A stretch of 64,000 bases of DNA from CAYLYU01 sp964501925 (GTDB lineage Bacteria > Pseudomonadota > Zetaproteobacteria > Mariprofundales > Mariprofundaceae), in contig CAZCTM010000002.1 of the NCBI GenBank assembly GCA_964501925.1, positions 1-64,000 of the forward strand, read 5' to 3'. The position numbers and the translations under genes are program-made. Every line of letters starts with the position of its first letter. Position 1 is the stretch's first letter. This document shows positions 35,784 to 44,592 of this stretch, piece after piece. Below the pieces are notes generated by a model that had not been told where the DNA came from, ran no database searches, and saw only the letters and a list, made by a program, of their open reading frames with translations.

Positions 35784-36903
35784 ATGAGTATTGAAGATCG
35801 CATTGCAAGTTTTCGCAGTCGGGTTGAGGATCTTCGTACGCGCTTAAATGCCTTGCGGAGGTCTCTTTGACGTTGATGGCAAGACGGAAGAACTCAAGAG
35901 ACTGAACGCACGCGTCGAGGATCCGGGCTTATGGTCCGATCCGGACCAAGCCCAGGAGCTGATGCAGGAACGAACGCGACTGGAACGTTTGCTGAAAGAT
36001 TTCAATTCGGTTGTAAGTCAGCTTGAAGACTGTGTTGTCCTGTATGACATGGGGACGGAGGAAGGGGACCAGGCCATCCAGCTTGAGGCTGTCGATGCAC
36101 TAGATGAGGCCGAAGAGGTCGTTCGTCAGCTGGAACTAAGGCGTATGCTGGGCGGTGAACACGACAGTGAGAACGCTTTTTTGGAGATCCATGCGGGTGC
36201 GGGCGGGACCGAGGCGCAGGACTGGGCCGAAATGCTGCTGAGGATGTACCTTCGCTGGGCAGAACGAAAGGGCTTCAAGACCGAGATCATGGAATGCACA
36301 TTTGGGGAAGAAGCCGGAATCAAATCGGCGACGGTGTTGGTGAAAGGTGAATACGCCTACGGTTTGCTGAAGGCCGAGATCGGCATTCACCGGCTGGTTC
36401 GGAAATCGCCCTTTGACTCCGGCAACCGGCGGCACACTTCTTTCGCTTCGTTGTTTGCCTATCCGGATATTCAGCGTGATACCGATATCGAGATCAGTGA
36501 AGACGATGTGCGAGTTGATACCTATCGGGCCTCAGGTGCTGGAGGACAGCATGTCAACAAAACGGACTCGGCGGTGCGGTTGACACACCTTCCGACCGGG
36601 ATCGTAGTTCAATGCCAGAGTGAACGATCCCAGCACAAGAACCGTGCACAGGCCTGGAAGATGCTTAAGGCCAGGCTTTATGAACGGGAGTTGCAGAAAC
36701 AGGAGGAAGAAAAGAGAGCCCTTGAGGAGTCCAAGTCGGATATCGGCTGGGGACACCAGATTCGCTCCTATGTACTTGATCAGTCCCGGATCAAAGACCT
36801 GCGAACGGGCAAGGAGACGGGGAATGTCCAGGCCTTTCTCGATGGTGACATCGATGATTTTATCCATGCCCAGCTGATGGGGGTTACACCTTCCGGCAAC
36901 TGA
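35784..36903 (+). CDS. prfB: Peptide chain release factor 2, with programmed +1 frameshift
   Basis: Release factor that reads UGA and UAA and triggers peptide release. Zero-frame codons run from ATG 35784 (or ATG 35778) for 28 codons to an in-frame TGA at 35868-35870. Translation then continues in the +1 frame from GAC 35869 as DVDGKTEELKRL. The joined protein is about 372 residues, normal for RF2. The anticodon-like SPF motif is in RKSPFDSGNRRH and the catalytic GGQ in SGAGGQHVNKTDSAV. The shift provides autoregulation: low RF2 favours shifting. No lysS/lysU follows; sspA does. Confidence 0.96.
35857..35871 (+). promoter_or_regulatory. Programmed +1 frameshift site of prfB
   Basis: The internal Shine-Dalgarno-like GGAGGT (35857-35862) is followed by CTC and then the slippery CTT TGA C (35865-35871). 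Its spacing matches the E. coli site exactly. The base after TGA is C, the context known to terminate poorly. Confidence 0.95.
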
Positions 36904-36949
36904 AATGGCTGAAGGACAATCTTTTCTTTTGTAAAGAGAGGAAATTCAT

Positions 36950-36955
36950 TACAAT
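36950..36955 (+). promoter_or_regulatory. Candidate -10 element for sspA
   Basis: TACAAT lies 26 bases before the sspA ATG. A TTGTAA -35 candidate is only 15 bases upstream, so the pair is suboptimal. Confidence 0.3.
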
Positions 36956-36981
36956 TCCGCGCCTTTTGGCTGGAGGTTTGC

Positions 36982-37572
36982 ATGATCACTCTTTTTTCCA
37001 GTGGCACCTGTCCAAACTCACACCGGACTCGCCTTGTCCTTGCCGAGAAGGAATTGCCGGTGGAGATCATCGAGGCTGACCCTGAACATCCTCCGGTCAA
37101 GCTGCTGGAGCTGAATCCGTACGGTAAGGTGCCTACCATTGAAGACCGTGGAACGGTTCTGTTCGAGGCCTCGGTGGTGAGCGAATATCTGGATGAACGC
37201 TATCCTCATCCGCCTTTGAAGCCGGGCTCACCCGCAGAAAGGGCTCAGTTGAGACTGTCGGTCATGCGCATCGAACAGGAGATTTATCCATTGTACTTTG
37301 AACTGGAAAAGGCTTCTGACAAAAGTGCGCCGTTGAAGAAGATCGAGGAGTACATGGAAGCCATTGATATCTATCTGGCGCGTCAGCCCTATTTTATCGG
37401 TGAGGCATATACCCTGGCGGATATCACCTTTGCACCCATTCTCTGGCGTCTGGTTCCCATGGGGCTTAACACGGAAAACATGCCGCACCTTGAGGCATAT
37501 ATGGATCGGTTGTTCGAGCGGCCGGCATTTGAGCGGTCGTTGTCGGAATACGAGCAAATGCTTCATCAGTGA
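36982..37572 (+). CDS. sspA: Stringent starvation protein A
   Basis: A 196-residue glutathione S-transferase-fold protein that associates with RNA polymerase in starvation and acid stress. Thioredoxin-like N-terminal part: LFSSGTCPNSHRTRLVLAEK and NPYGKVPTIEDRG; helical C-terminal domain includes YTLADITFAPILWR. GGAGGT lies seven bases before the ATG. In many gammaproteobacteria sspA follows petABC and sspB follows sspA; here it is 8 kb from petABC and no sspB is present. Confidence 0.93.
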   Translation: MITLFSSGTCPNSHRTRLVLAEKELPVEIIEADPEHPPVKLLELNPYGKVPTIEDRGTVLFEASVVSEYLDERYPHPPLKPGSPAERAQLRLSVMRIEQEIYPLYFELEKASDKSAPLKKIEEYMEAIDIYLARQPYFIGEAYTLADITFAPILWRLVPMGLNTENMPHLEAYMDRLFERPAFERSLSEYEQMLHQ

Positions 37573-37720
37573 TCATGCCCATTGTCTGATTCTGGGATTG
37601 CTGTAGGCCCAGACAGAGCAAATAGAAAAGATCCCCCAGGATTCTCCCGGCATATCTGCCATGTTGGGTACTTTGCTTAATGTATCCCGTTTCTTTACTA
37701 AGTTAAGATGTGACCACATA

Positions 37721-39094
37721 ATGGTATATGTCATGGCACACTCGGAGCGAGGGGCACACTATTCAAGGGGTCGGTTGCCTGGAGACAAGCAGCCAAGGGG
37801 ATATCTGCTGATCGTGCTGGTTCTGCTGGTGTCCGTGCTGGCGATGTCCGGTGCCGAGGCCAGAGGCCATACAAGGGTGCAGGATGTGCGTTTATGGACC
37901 GCGCCGGACCATACAAGGCTTGTCTTTGATCTGAGTAAAGCCGTCAAGTACCAGCTGTTCTCCCTGCATCATCCGGAACGTGTGGTCATTGACATGAAGC
38001 AGACCACCCTTCGTTCAAGGCTGGATCATCTTCCTGTTCCCGATCCTGTCGTTGCCGCGGTCCGTCATGGCACGCGCAAGGATGGAAGTTTGCGTATCGT
38101 GGTGGATGTGAAGAACAAGGTACAACCACGCTCATTTCTGCTCAAACCCATGCATGGCAAACCCTATCGTCTTGTGGTCGACTTTTACCGTCCGGAGCCG
38201 GCGGGAAAATCGGTTATCAGCGCCAGGGAGGTTCGATCCAGTAAGGGTGTGGTCATTGCCGTTGATGCCGGGCATGGCGGGGATGATCCCGGTGCGATTG
38301 GGCGACGCGGTCTTAAGGAAAAGGATGTCACTCTTGCGGTGGCCAGGCTTCTGGTCCATGAGCTGAACAGGCGATCAGGGATACGGGCCGTACTTATCCG
38401 TAAGGGGGACTACTTTATCCCTTTGTCCAGGCGAGTGGCTCTGGCCCGCAAGGCGAAAGCGGACCTGATGATCAGTATCCATGCGGATGCGGCCAGAAAC
38501 AGGAAGGCTACCGGGGCGTCGGTTTACACGATGTCCGAGAAGGGGGCCTCGGACAAGGTTGCCCAGATGCTGGCGGACAAGGAGAATGCGTCGGATGCGA
38601 TTGGTGGCATCATGCCCGGGGAGGTCACCGATCCGGTCGTCAATCATATCCTGGCTGACCTGATCAAGCGGGACAGCCTGAACAGCGCCCAGTTGTTTGC
38701 TGAAGAACTCATCAGGCATTTCAGGCATGTGGGTCCGATCAAGTACAGGCAACCCAAAAAGGCACGGTTTGTTGTTTTAAGCGCTCCGGAGATCCCGTCC
38801 GTTCTTATCGAGCTGGATTATATCTCCAATCCCAGACGTGAACGGCTGCTCAGGAGCAGGAAACATCAGAAGAAGCTGGCCATGGCCATCCGGAAGGCTA
38901 GCGAGCGATTTCTGCAACGGCAGGGAAGGCTTCCCGAGATTCAGCCGAGGTATCATGTCGTGAAACGCGGCGAAAGCCTGTGGAGCATCGCCAAGCGCTA
39001 CGGCATTACTGTTTCAAGCTTGAGGGACACCAATCATATCCGCCAGGCAAGGCATATTCGCGTGGGTCAGCGTCTTCGTTTGCCCCAATCCTGA
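37721..39094 (+). CDS. amiC: N-acetylmuramoyl-L-alanine amidase with AMIN and LysM domains
   Basis: A periplasmic cell-wall amidase of about 457 residues used in daughter-cell separation. After a signal peptide (YLLIVLVLLVSVLAMSGAEA) come an AMIN domain (VRLWTAPDHTRLVFDLSK), an Amidase_3 domain with zinc ligands in DAGHGGDDPGAIG, the glutamate in LKEKDVTLAV, SIHADA and the catalytic glutamate in LIELDYISN, and a C-terminal LysM domain (VKRGESLWSIAKRYG). The LysM tail is the AmiB/AmiC arrangement of several gammaproteobacteria. No start has a good ribosome site; ATG 37721 and 37733 are both possible, and an in-frame ATG at 37661 gives an implausibly long leader. The symbol could equally be amiB. 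Confidence 0.92.
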   Translation: MVYVMAHSERGAHYSRGRLPGDKQPRGYLLIVLVLLVSVLAMSGAEARGHTRVQDVRLWTAPDHTRLVFDLSKAVKYQLFSLHHPERVVIDMKQTTLRSRLDHLPVPDPVVAAVRHGTRKDGSLRIVVDVKNKVQPRSFLLKPMHGKPYRLVVDFYRPEPAGKSVISAREVRSSKGVVIAVDAGHGGDDPGAIGRRGLKEKDVTLAVARLLVHELNRRSGIRAVLIRKGDYFIPLSRRVALARKAKADLMISIHADAARNRKATGASVYTMSEKGASDKVAQMLADKENASDAIGGIMPGEVTDPVVNHILADLIKRDSLNSAQLFAEELIRHFRHVGPIKYRQPKKARFVVLSAPEIPSVLIELDYISNPRRERLLRSRKHQKKLAMAIRKASERFLQRQGRLPEIQPRYHVVKRGESLWSIAKRYGITVSSLRDTNHIRQARHIRVGQRLRLPQS

Positions 39095-39104
39095 TTCGAA
39101 CCTG

Positions 39105-40862
39105 ATGCAATCCATATATTTCCGACTGCTCGGGTTTTTGCGCCCATACCGGCTGCCGCTGATGGTTGCCATGGTATGCATGGTGGTGCTTGCAGCCTGC
39201 ACGGCAGCCCTGGCCTGGTTACTCAAGCCGGCGCTGGACAATGCCCTTGGTGGCAAGGACATGGAATTTGTTTACATGATCCCCATGCTCATCATTGGTC
39301 TTTATGTGATCAAGGGTGCTGCCTATTACGGGCAGGCCTACCTCATGGGTTATATCGGACAGAAGGTGGTCTATGATCTTCGCAACCTTTTGTACGGGCA
39401 CCTCATCGGGCAGTCTCTGAATTTCTTTGCCCACCGGAAAACCGGCGAACTGCTCGCCCACATGAGTTACGACGTAACCCTGGTTCAGTCAACGGTTTCC
39501 ACTGCCGTGACCGCCTTGATGCGGGATTCCGCCACCATCGTCTTTCTGACCTTTGTGATTTTCTATCAGGACTGGCTCCTTGCCGTGATTGCCATCCTGG
39601 TGTTTCCGGTTGTGGTCCTTCCCATTGTCCGGTTCGGGCGGAAAATGCGGCGGGCCAGTACTGACGGGCAGATCTCCATGGGTGCGTTGTCCAGCCTGAT
39701 CGAAGAAACAGTCGGGGGAATAAGGATAGTCAAGGCGTTTGGCATGGAAAAATATGAAAAGGAACGCTTCAGCAAGCTTACGAACGACTTCTTCCAGCAC
39801 CAGATGCGGGCCTTCCGGATACACGCACTGTCCTTCCCCATTATGGAGCTGCTGGCCGGATGTGGCATTGCCGGCGTTCTGTTCTATGGTGGCATTCGCA
39901 TTGCCGCTGGAGAAACCACACCCGGCACATTGATGTCATTTCTGGCGGCGCTGATCATGCTGTATGAGCCGGTCAAACGCCTGAGCCGTGCAAACAACGA
40001 GATCCAGCAGGGACTCGCCGCTGCCAAGCGGGTATTCGGTGTGCTGGATGAAAAACCAAAAATAGTGGACAGTCCCAATGCCATCGTTCTGGAAAGGTTC
40101 TCACGCTCCATCGATTTCAGGAACGTGCGTGTGCGTTACGAGGGATCGGACAGGGATGTCCTGCGCAACATCCATCTCCAGATCAGGGCCGGCGAGGTTG
40201 TGGCGCTGGTCGGGCGCAGTGGGGCCGGGAAAACCACATTGGTCAATCTTGTCCCGCGGTTCATCGATGTCACCGAGGGGGCAGTGTTGCTGGACGGCCA
40301 TGATGTGCGAGAGATCACCCAGGAATCCCTGCGCCGGAACATCGCTGTGGTGACCCAGGAAGTGATCCTGTTTAACGATACCGTCCGGAACAACCTTGCC
40401 TATGGCCAGAGCGAACTCGACATGGAGAAGATCGAACTGGCTGCAAGGGCGGCCAACGCCCATGACTTTATCATGGAGCTTCCTCAAGGCTACGATACCT
40501 TGATCGGGGAACGTGGAGCCATCCTGTCAGGTGGCCAGCGCCAGCGACTGTCCCTGGCCCGGGCCCTGCTCAAGGATGCCCCCATCCTGATTCTGGATGA
40601 GGCCACGAGCAGCCTGGACTTGGAGTCTGAGAGACTTGTCCAGCAGGCCATTGACCGGTTGATGAAGGGACGAACCGTTCTGGTGATTGCTCATCGACTG
40701 TCCACGATCAGGCATGCCGACCGAATTGTGGTCCTTGATAAGGGTGAGATCGAGGCCATGGGGTCGCATGATGACCTTCTGGCACACGATGGCCTGTATG
40801 CAGAGCTGTATCACATGCAGTTCGAAAGGCATGAAAAGGGGCAGGAAAAGACACGCCCGTGA
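39105..40862 (+). CDS. msbA: Lipid A export ATP-binding/permease MsbA
   Basis: A 585-residue ABC half-transporter that flips lipid A-core across the inner membrane. Six membrane helices occupy about residues 15-310. The nucleotide-binding domain has Walker A GRSGAGKTTLVNL, signature LSGGQRQRLSLARAL, Walker B ILILDEATSSLD and the H-loop AHRLSTI. It follows the amidase gene by 10 bases and converges with ppx. Generic drug exporters share these motifs; MsbA is favoured by length and pattern, not by context. Confidence 0.88.
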   Translation: MQSIYFRLLGFLRPYRLPLMVAMVCMVVLAACTAALAWLLKPALDNALGGKDMEFVYMIPMLIIGLYVIKGAAYYGQAYLMGYIGQKVVYDLRNLLYGHLIGQSLNFFAHRKTGELLAHMSYDVTLVQSTVSTAVTALMRDSATIVFLTFVIFYQDWLLAVIAILVFPVVVLPIVRFGRKMRRASTDGQISMGALSSLIEETVGGIRIVKAFGMEKYEKERFSKLTNDFFQHQMRAFRIHALSFPIMELLAGCGIAGVLFYGGIRIAAGETTPGTLMSFLAALIMLYEPVKRLSRANNEIQQGLAAAKRVFGVLDEKPKIVDSPNAIVLERFSRSIDFRNVRVRYEGSDRDVLRNIHLQIRAGEVVALVGRSGAGKTTLVNLVPRFIDVTEGAVLLDGHDVREITQESLRRNIAVVTQEVILFNDTVRNNLAYGQSELDMEKIELAARAANAHDFIMELPQGYDTLIGERGAILSGGQRQRLSLARALLKDAPILILDEATSSLDLESERLVQQAIDRLMKGRTVLVIAHRLSTIRHADRIVVLDKGEIEAMGSHDDLLAHDGLYAELYHMQFERHEKGQEKTRP

Positions 40863-40885
40863 TCCTTCCTTTCCAGTTCATGCGC

Positions 40886-41836
40886 TCAGCAGTTTTTACG
40901 CTTCAATAATTCAAGCCAGGCCCCTTCCAGCAGACCGGCATCCACGGTGACAAGTCGGGGATAGTTCCACCGTTCTACAATGGCCTGGGCAATCGCAAGC
41001 CCCGCGATAATCAGATCGGCCCTCCCTTCCCCGATGAAAGGAAGGGCCGCACGTTGTGCATGAGTCATGGCCACAAGCCGGTCCCTTAGCCTTAAGAGAT
41101 CGGCATGCGTGATGATATGGTTATTGATCCGGTTTGCATCATAATCGGTCAGTCCGAGATGCAGCGCGGCCAGGCTGGTGAAGGTTCCCGCTGCGCCCAC
41201 CAGGGTTTCCGGTGGCTGGTCCGTGTCCCAGGATTGCTCAACCTCCAGAAGATGCTCCATGGCCGTCTCCACGATGCCATGGTATTCATCCGGTGTGGGC
41301 GGATCGTTGCGCAGAAAGGTTTCAGCCAGTGATACCACCCCGAGCCTGCGACTGATCGCTTCCTTGAAACCGGAGGCATGGGCGCGAATGAACTCAGTGC
41401 TTCCTCCACCCGGGTCAATCAGCAGCAGATCATGCCGGTATCGGGGAAGCAGTACGGATGTAACCCCTTGAAGGCAAAGTCTCGCTTCCTCATGGCCACT
41501 GATTACCTGCGCCCTGATGCCGGTTTCCATTTGAACACGATTCAGGAACGCTTGACCGTTGACCGATTCACGGACTGCGGAGGTTGCCACGGCAATCACA
41601 TCTTTTCCGGCCACATGCTGTGCTGCAAGGAGATCGGAAAAATCCCGCAGGACGTTCAGGGTTCGCTGCATGGCAGCTTCCTGAAGACGATGGGTGGAGT
41701 GTACCCCCCGGCCCAGCCGGGTAATGCAAGTCCGGTGGGTCTTCACGCACCACGGAGGATTGCCGCTGGATACTTCAGCGACCATCAGCCGGACGGTATT
41801 TGAACCGATATCAATGGCCGCGCAGATTCTGCTCAC
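40886..41836 (-). CDS. ppx: Ppx/GppA phosphatase family protein, short form
   Basis: A 316-residue ASKHA-fold protein with the start AAIDIGSNTVRLMVAEVS, the phosphate-binding LLIDPGGGSTEFI, and GAAGTFTSLAALHLG. Members hydrolyse inorganic polyphosphate or convert pppGpp to ppGpp. It lacks the C-terminal HD-like domains of the roughly 510-residue E. coli enzymes, so substrate assignment is uncertain. Its start overlaps the stop of the gamma-carbonic anhydrase-like gene by four bases. Confidence 0.9.
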   Translation of the reverse strand: MSRICAAIDIGSNTVRLMVAEVSSGNPPWCVKTHRTCITRLGRGVHSTHRLQEAAMQRTLNVLRDFSDLLAAQHVAGKDVIAVATSAVRESVNGQAFLNRVQMETGIRAQVISGHEEARLCLQGVTSVLLPRYRHDLLLIDPGGGSTEFIRAHASGFKEAISRRLGVVSLAETFLRNDPPTPDEYHGIVETAMEHLLEVEQSWDTDQPPETLVGAAGTFTSLAALHLGLTDYDANRINNHIITHADLLRLRDRLVAMTHAQRAALPFIGEGRADLIIAGLAIAQAIVERWNYPRLVTVDAGLLEGAWLELLKRKNC

Positions 41837-42351
41837 GGGACAGGGTTTGTAAGGTATGTCCTGGACAGTTTGATGTAATGCCTGGCTGATTGATGAATAA
41901 AGTCGGATTCTTCTTCGGTTAGGGCCCTTTTTTCACGGGCGGGTATGCCCGCATAAAGATAACCACCCTGCAGGACCTTGCCTTCCGGGACCAGACTGCC
42001 GGCGGCCAGAAAACAGCCCGCCTTCAGGACCGCCCTGTCCATAACAATGGATCCCATCCCCACAAGGCATTCGTCCTGGATTTCACAACCATGCAGGATC
42101 ACACGGTGACCAATGGTCACACTGTGACCGACTATGCATGGGGTCACACCATGACTGGTATGAAGCACACAATGGTCCTGGATATTGGAGCCTGTCCCAA
42201 TTCGTATATCGTGCACGTCACCACGCAGAACGCATTGATACCAGATGCTGGAATCCCTGCCGATCCGGACCCTGCCAATAATATCGGCTGTTTCTGCAAT
42301 GAAGGCAGAAGAGTCGATATCCGGTGTCCAATGCAGGTAGGATTGGATCAC
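41833..42351 (-). CDS. Gamma-carbonic anhydrase family protein (left-handed beta-helix)
   Basis: A 172-residue hexapeptide-repeat protein of the YrdA/PaaY group. Repeats span about residues 12-140 (ADIIGRVRIGRDSSIWYQ and onward). Zinc-binding histidines are in VLHTSHG and TIGHRVILHGC. Some members have carbonic anhydrase or thioesterase activity, others none; nothing here decides. It lies seven bases after argC on the same strand and overlaps ppx. Confidence 0.9.
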   Translation of the reverse strand: MIQSYLHWTPDIDSSAFIAETADIIGRVRIGRDSSIWYQCVLRGDVHDIRIGTGSNIQDHCVLHTSHGVTPCIVGHSVTIGHRVILHGCEIQDECLVGMGSIVMDRAVLKAGCFLAAGSLVPEGKVLQGGYLYAGIPAREKRALTEEESDFIHQSARHYIKLSRTYLTNPVP

Positions 42352-42358
42352 GTTTTCT

Positions 42359-43390
42359 TCACGGCCAGAGGGCGAGATCGCTCAGGCCGGTGTGCTCTTC
42401 AAGACCGAACATCAGGTTGGCATTCTGGACAGCCTGTCCCACGGCTCCCTTAAGCAGATTGTCCAGACAACTGATGATCACAGCTTCTCCGCTTCCGGTC
42501 ACAGCCAGGCCGATATCGCAACGATTGCTGCCGGCCACATGGTTCGTTGCGGGCAGAGAACCTTCCTCAAGCACACGAACAAAGGCTTCCGAAGCGAAGG
42601 CGGCTTTCAGGATCCCGTGCCATTCTTCCGGGTTCTTTCCGCTGAGATGCAGGGTTGTCAGCATACCCCGGTTCATCGGCAGAATATGCGGCACAAACCT
42701 GACGCGGACAGGTCTGCCCGAAAAATTTGAAGCCCATTCCTCGATTTCCCACACATGCCTGTGGCGTGGAAGCCCGTAGGCGCGCACACTTTCATTGGCC
42801 TCACAAAACAGGAGATTCGGTTTGAGCGATCGCCCTGCACCGGAAGTGCCGGATTTTGCATCGACAATGATCCTGTCACATTCCAGAAGACCTGTTTTCA
42901 GCAGGGGGACAAGTGGCAGCAGTGTTGACGTCGGATAGCATCCGGGATTGGCGACAAGCTGGGCCTTTCTGATCTTTTCCCTGGCAAACTCTGTAATACC
43001 GTAGACTGCATCAGCCAGCAGTTCAGAGAAGGGATGATCAGCCCCGTAGGCAGCCCGATAGGTTGTGGCTTGCCTGTGACGAAAATCTGCTGAAAGGTCC
43101 ACCACTTTTATGCCTGCATCCAGGGCCTGTTTGACCGTTTGTGCAGCGGCTCCGTGAGGCAGGGCGGTGAAAACAAGTTGAATGTGTGTCGGCAATGGCT
43201 GGCTGACTGCGGCCAGTGTCATTTCGGCAAGTTCCTTGCCAAGCGAGGGAAGAACCTCACCCGCCTTTTTGCCAGCCTGTGAATGTGCTCCGAGGTGGGC
43301 GATGTCGAAATTAGGGTGAGCGTGGATGATCCTGATCATCTCGGCACCCGTGTAGCCGGTTGCCCCCTGAATTGCGACGGGAATGTTCAT
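42359..43390 (-). CDS. argC: N-acetyl-gamma-glutamyl-phosphate reductase
   Basis: A 343-residue enzyme of arginine biosynthesis that reduces N-acetylglutamyl phosphate to the semialdehyde. The NADP-binding motif is QGATGYTGAEMIRI, the catalytic cysteine is in VANPGCYPTSTLL, and the family motif KSGTSGAGRSL is present. It lies just beyond the terminator of rplM-rpsI, as in several gammaproteobacteria. Confidence 0.97.
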   Translation of the reverse strand: MNIPVAIQGATGYTGAEMIRIIHAHPNFDIAHLGAHSQAGKKAGEVLPSLGKELAEMTLAAVSQPLPTHIQLVFTALPHGAAAQTVKQALDAGIKVVDLSADFRHRQATTYRAAYGADHPFSELLADAVYGITEFAREKIRKAQLVANPGCYPTSTLLPLVPLLKTGLLECDRIIVDAKSGTSGAGRSLKPNLLFCEANESVRAYGLPRHRHVWEIEEWASNFSGRPVRVRFVPHILPMNRGMLTTLHLSGKNPEEWHGILKAAFASEAFVRVLEEGSLPATNHVAGSNRCDIGLAVTGSGEAVIISCLDNLLKGAVGQAVQNANLMFGLEEHTGLSDLALWP

Positions 43391-43450
43391 GGTCTGGCCA
43401 TCCTACGGAAAGGTCTGGCGGGTTCAATGGATTTGAGGGGGGATTGCATG

Positions 43451-43482
43451 AAACAAAAAAGGGAAAGCACAGGCCTTCCCTT
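43451..43482 (-). terminator. Rho-independent terminator of rplM-rpsI
   Basis: On the minus strand AAGGGAA, a ten-base loop and TTCCCTT are followed directly by TTTTGTTT. It starts 23 bases after the rpsI stop and separates it from argC. Confidence 0.8.
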
Positions 43483-43505
43483 GAGTATTGTGTCTGAAAA
43501 CGTGC

Positions 43506-43898
43506 CTAGCGCTTTGAGTACTGCGGTGCCTTGCGAGCCTTATGCAGGCCATATTTCTTACGTTCAACCTTGCGCGGGTCACGGGTGAGAAATCCCGCCT
43601 GCTTTAATGCAGGGCGGTTACCTTCATCATAATTCACGAGGGCACGGGCCAAACCATGGCGTACGGCACCTGCCTGACCGCTCTGGCCTCCACCGGAAAC
43701 ATTCACCCTGATGTCCAGTCGTCCCGTCATTTGGGTTACGGCCAGGGGTGCAGCCGCCTGCTGGCGGGTGAATTCACCGGGGAAATATTCTTCGGCACTC
43801 CGGCCGTTGATCTGGAACAGGCCCTTGCCTGGCGTGATGATGACACGGGCTACAGCTGTTTTGCGTCTGCCGGTGCCCCGGTACTGCTTCTCTGCCAT
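43506..43898 (-). CDS. rpsI: 30S ribosomal protein S9
   Basis: A 130-residue ribosomal protein with the family start YRGTGRRKTAVARV, the core GGGQSGQAGAVRHGLARAL, and the basic SKR end that reaches the ribosomal P site. Second gene after rplM, 12 bases apart. Confidence 0.99.
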   Translation of the reverse strand: MAEKQYRGTGRRKTAVARVIITPGKGLFQINGRSAEEYFPGEFTRQQAAAPLAVTQMTGRLDIRVNVSGGGQSGQAGAVRHGLARALVNYDEGNRPALKQAGFLTRDPRKVERKKYGLHKARKAPQYSKR

Positions 43899-43910
43899 GC
43901 TTATCCCCTT

Positions 43911-44342
43911 CTATAGATCCAGTGTTTTAGGTTGCTGGGCTGCGTGTGGGTGGTGATTGCCAGCATATACCTTCAGTTTCTTGAACATTTTTCGTCCCAG
44001 CGATGTTTTTGGCAACATGCCTTTGACGGCTGACTCGACAATACGTTCGGGATGCTGCTTGCGCAGATCCTTGAAGCCGATCGTCTTCAGTCCACCCGCA
44101 TAACCACTGTGACGGTGATAAAGCTTCTGGTCTTCCTTGCGTCCGGTCAGGCGCACCTTGCTGGCATTGATGATGATCACGTGGTCCCCCGTATCAGCAT
44201 GGGGTGTGAACTGGGGGCGGTGCTTGCCACGAAGGATCGTGGCTGCCTTGGTCGCCAGGCGTCCCAGTACGGCATCTTCCGCATCAATCACATACCACTC
44301 TGTCTGAACATCGCCAGGGCGATAGGTCCAAGTTCTCATCAT
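43911..44342 (-). CDS. rplM: 50S ribosomal protein L13
   Basis: A 143-residue early-assembly protein of the large subunit, with WYVIDAEDAVLGRLAT, LRGKHRPQFTPH and the signature VKGMLPKTSLGRKMFKKLKVY. A good ribosome site (AGGAGA) precedes the ATG. First gene of the rplM-rpsI operon; a near-consensus promoter lies about 60 bases upstream. Confidence 0.99.
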   Translation of the reverse strand: MMRTWTYRPGDVQTEWYVIDAEDAVLGRLATKAATILRGKHRPQFTPHADTGDHVIIINASKVRLTGRKEDQKLYHRHSGYAGGLKTIGFKDLRKQHPERIVESAVKGMLPKTSLGRKMFKKLKVYAGNHHPHAAQQPKTLDL

Positions 44343-44399
44343 TCTCTCCTGTCAGTCCACCATCCTGCCGGATATTCGAGCCTTATGAAAAGGCGCCGC

Positions 44400-44427
44400 A
44401 GTATAAACCGGGATGCATTGATGTCAA
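44400..44427 (-). promoter_or_regulatory. Strong sigma70 promoter of rplM-rpsI
   Basis: On the minus strand TTGACA (44427-44422), a 16-base spacer and TATACT (44405-44400). The predicted leader is about 50 bases. Strength suits a ribosomal protein operon. Confidence 0.8.
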
Positions 44428-44477
44428 AGCATGATTGGCTGGCATATGCTCCTGATGGAAAGAAATCAGACATGGGA

Positions 44478-44507
44478 TTGACAGCGTGGATGGCAGGCGC
44501 ATGATAT
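44478..44507 (+). promoter_or_regulatory. Candidate promoter of hrcA
   Basis: A consensus TTGACA (44478-44483) is followed after 18 bases by a weak TGATAT (44502-44507). It points toward hrcA, which starts 86 bases downstream of the -10. Confidence 0.4.
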
Positions 44508-44517
44508 AGCAATCATT

Positions 44518-44528
44518 CACTCTGAGTG
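44518..44528. promoter_or_regulatory. CACTC-T-GAGTG palindrome, CIRCE-like half-sites without the usual spacer
   Basis: The canonical HrcA operator is TTAGCACTC-N9-GAGTGCTAA. Here the inner CACTC and GAGTG are present with only one base between them. The right side extends as GAGTGGCAA (7/9 match to a half-site). It lies just downstream of the candidate hrcA promoter. It may be a degenerate operator or chance. Confidence 0.3.
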
Positions 44529-44592
44529 GCAAATCACAACGTTTCATTTGTGAGATGATATTTTTTGTAGTTGCTGAGAGTTTCTATACAAC

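Noticed and set aside
35599..35787. 62-codon plus-strand frame between recJ and prfB
   Set aside because: It runs through the terminator-like hairpin and the palindrome, has no ribosome site and overlaps the prfB start.
44052..44504. Plus-strand frame across rplM and its promoter region
   Set aside because: Antisense to L13 and without a domain; the region is explained by the rplM gene and its promoter.
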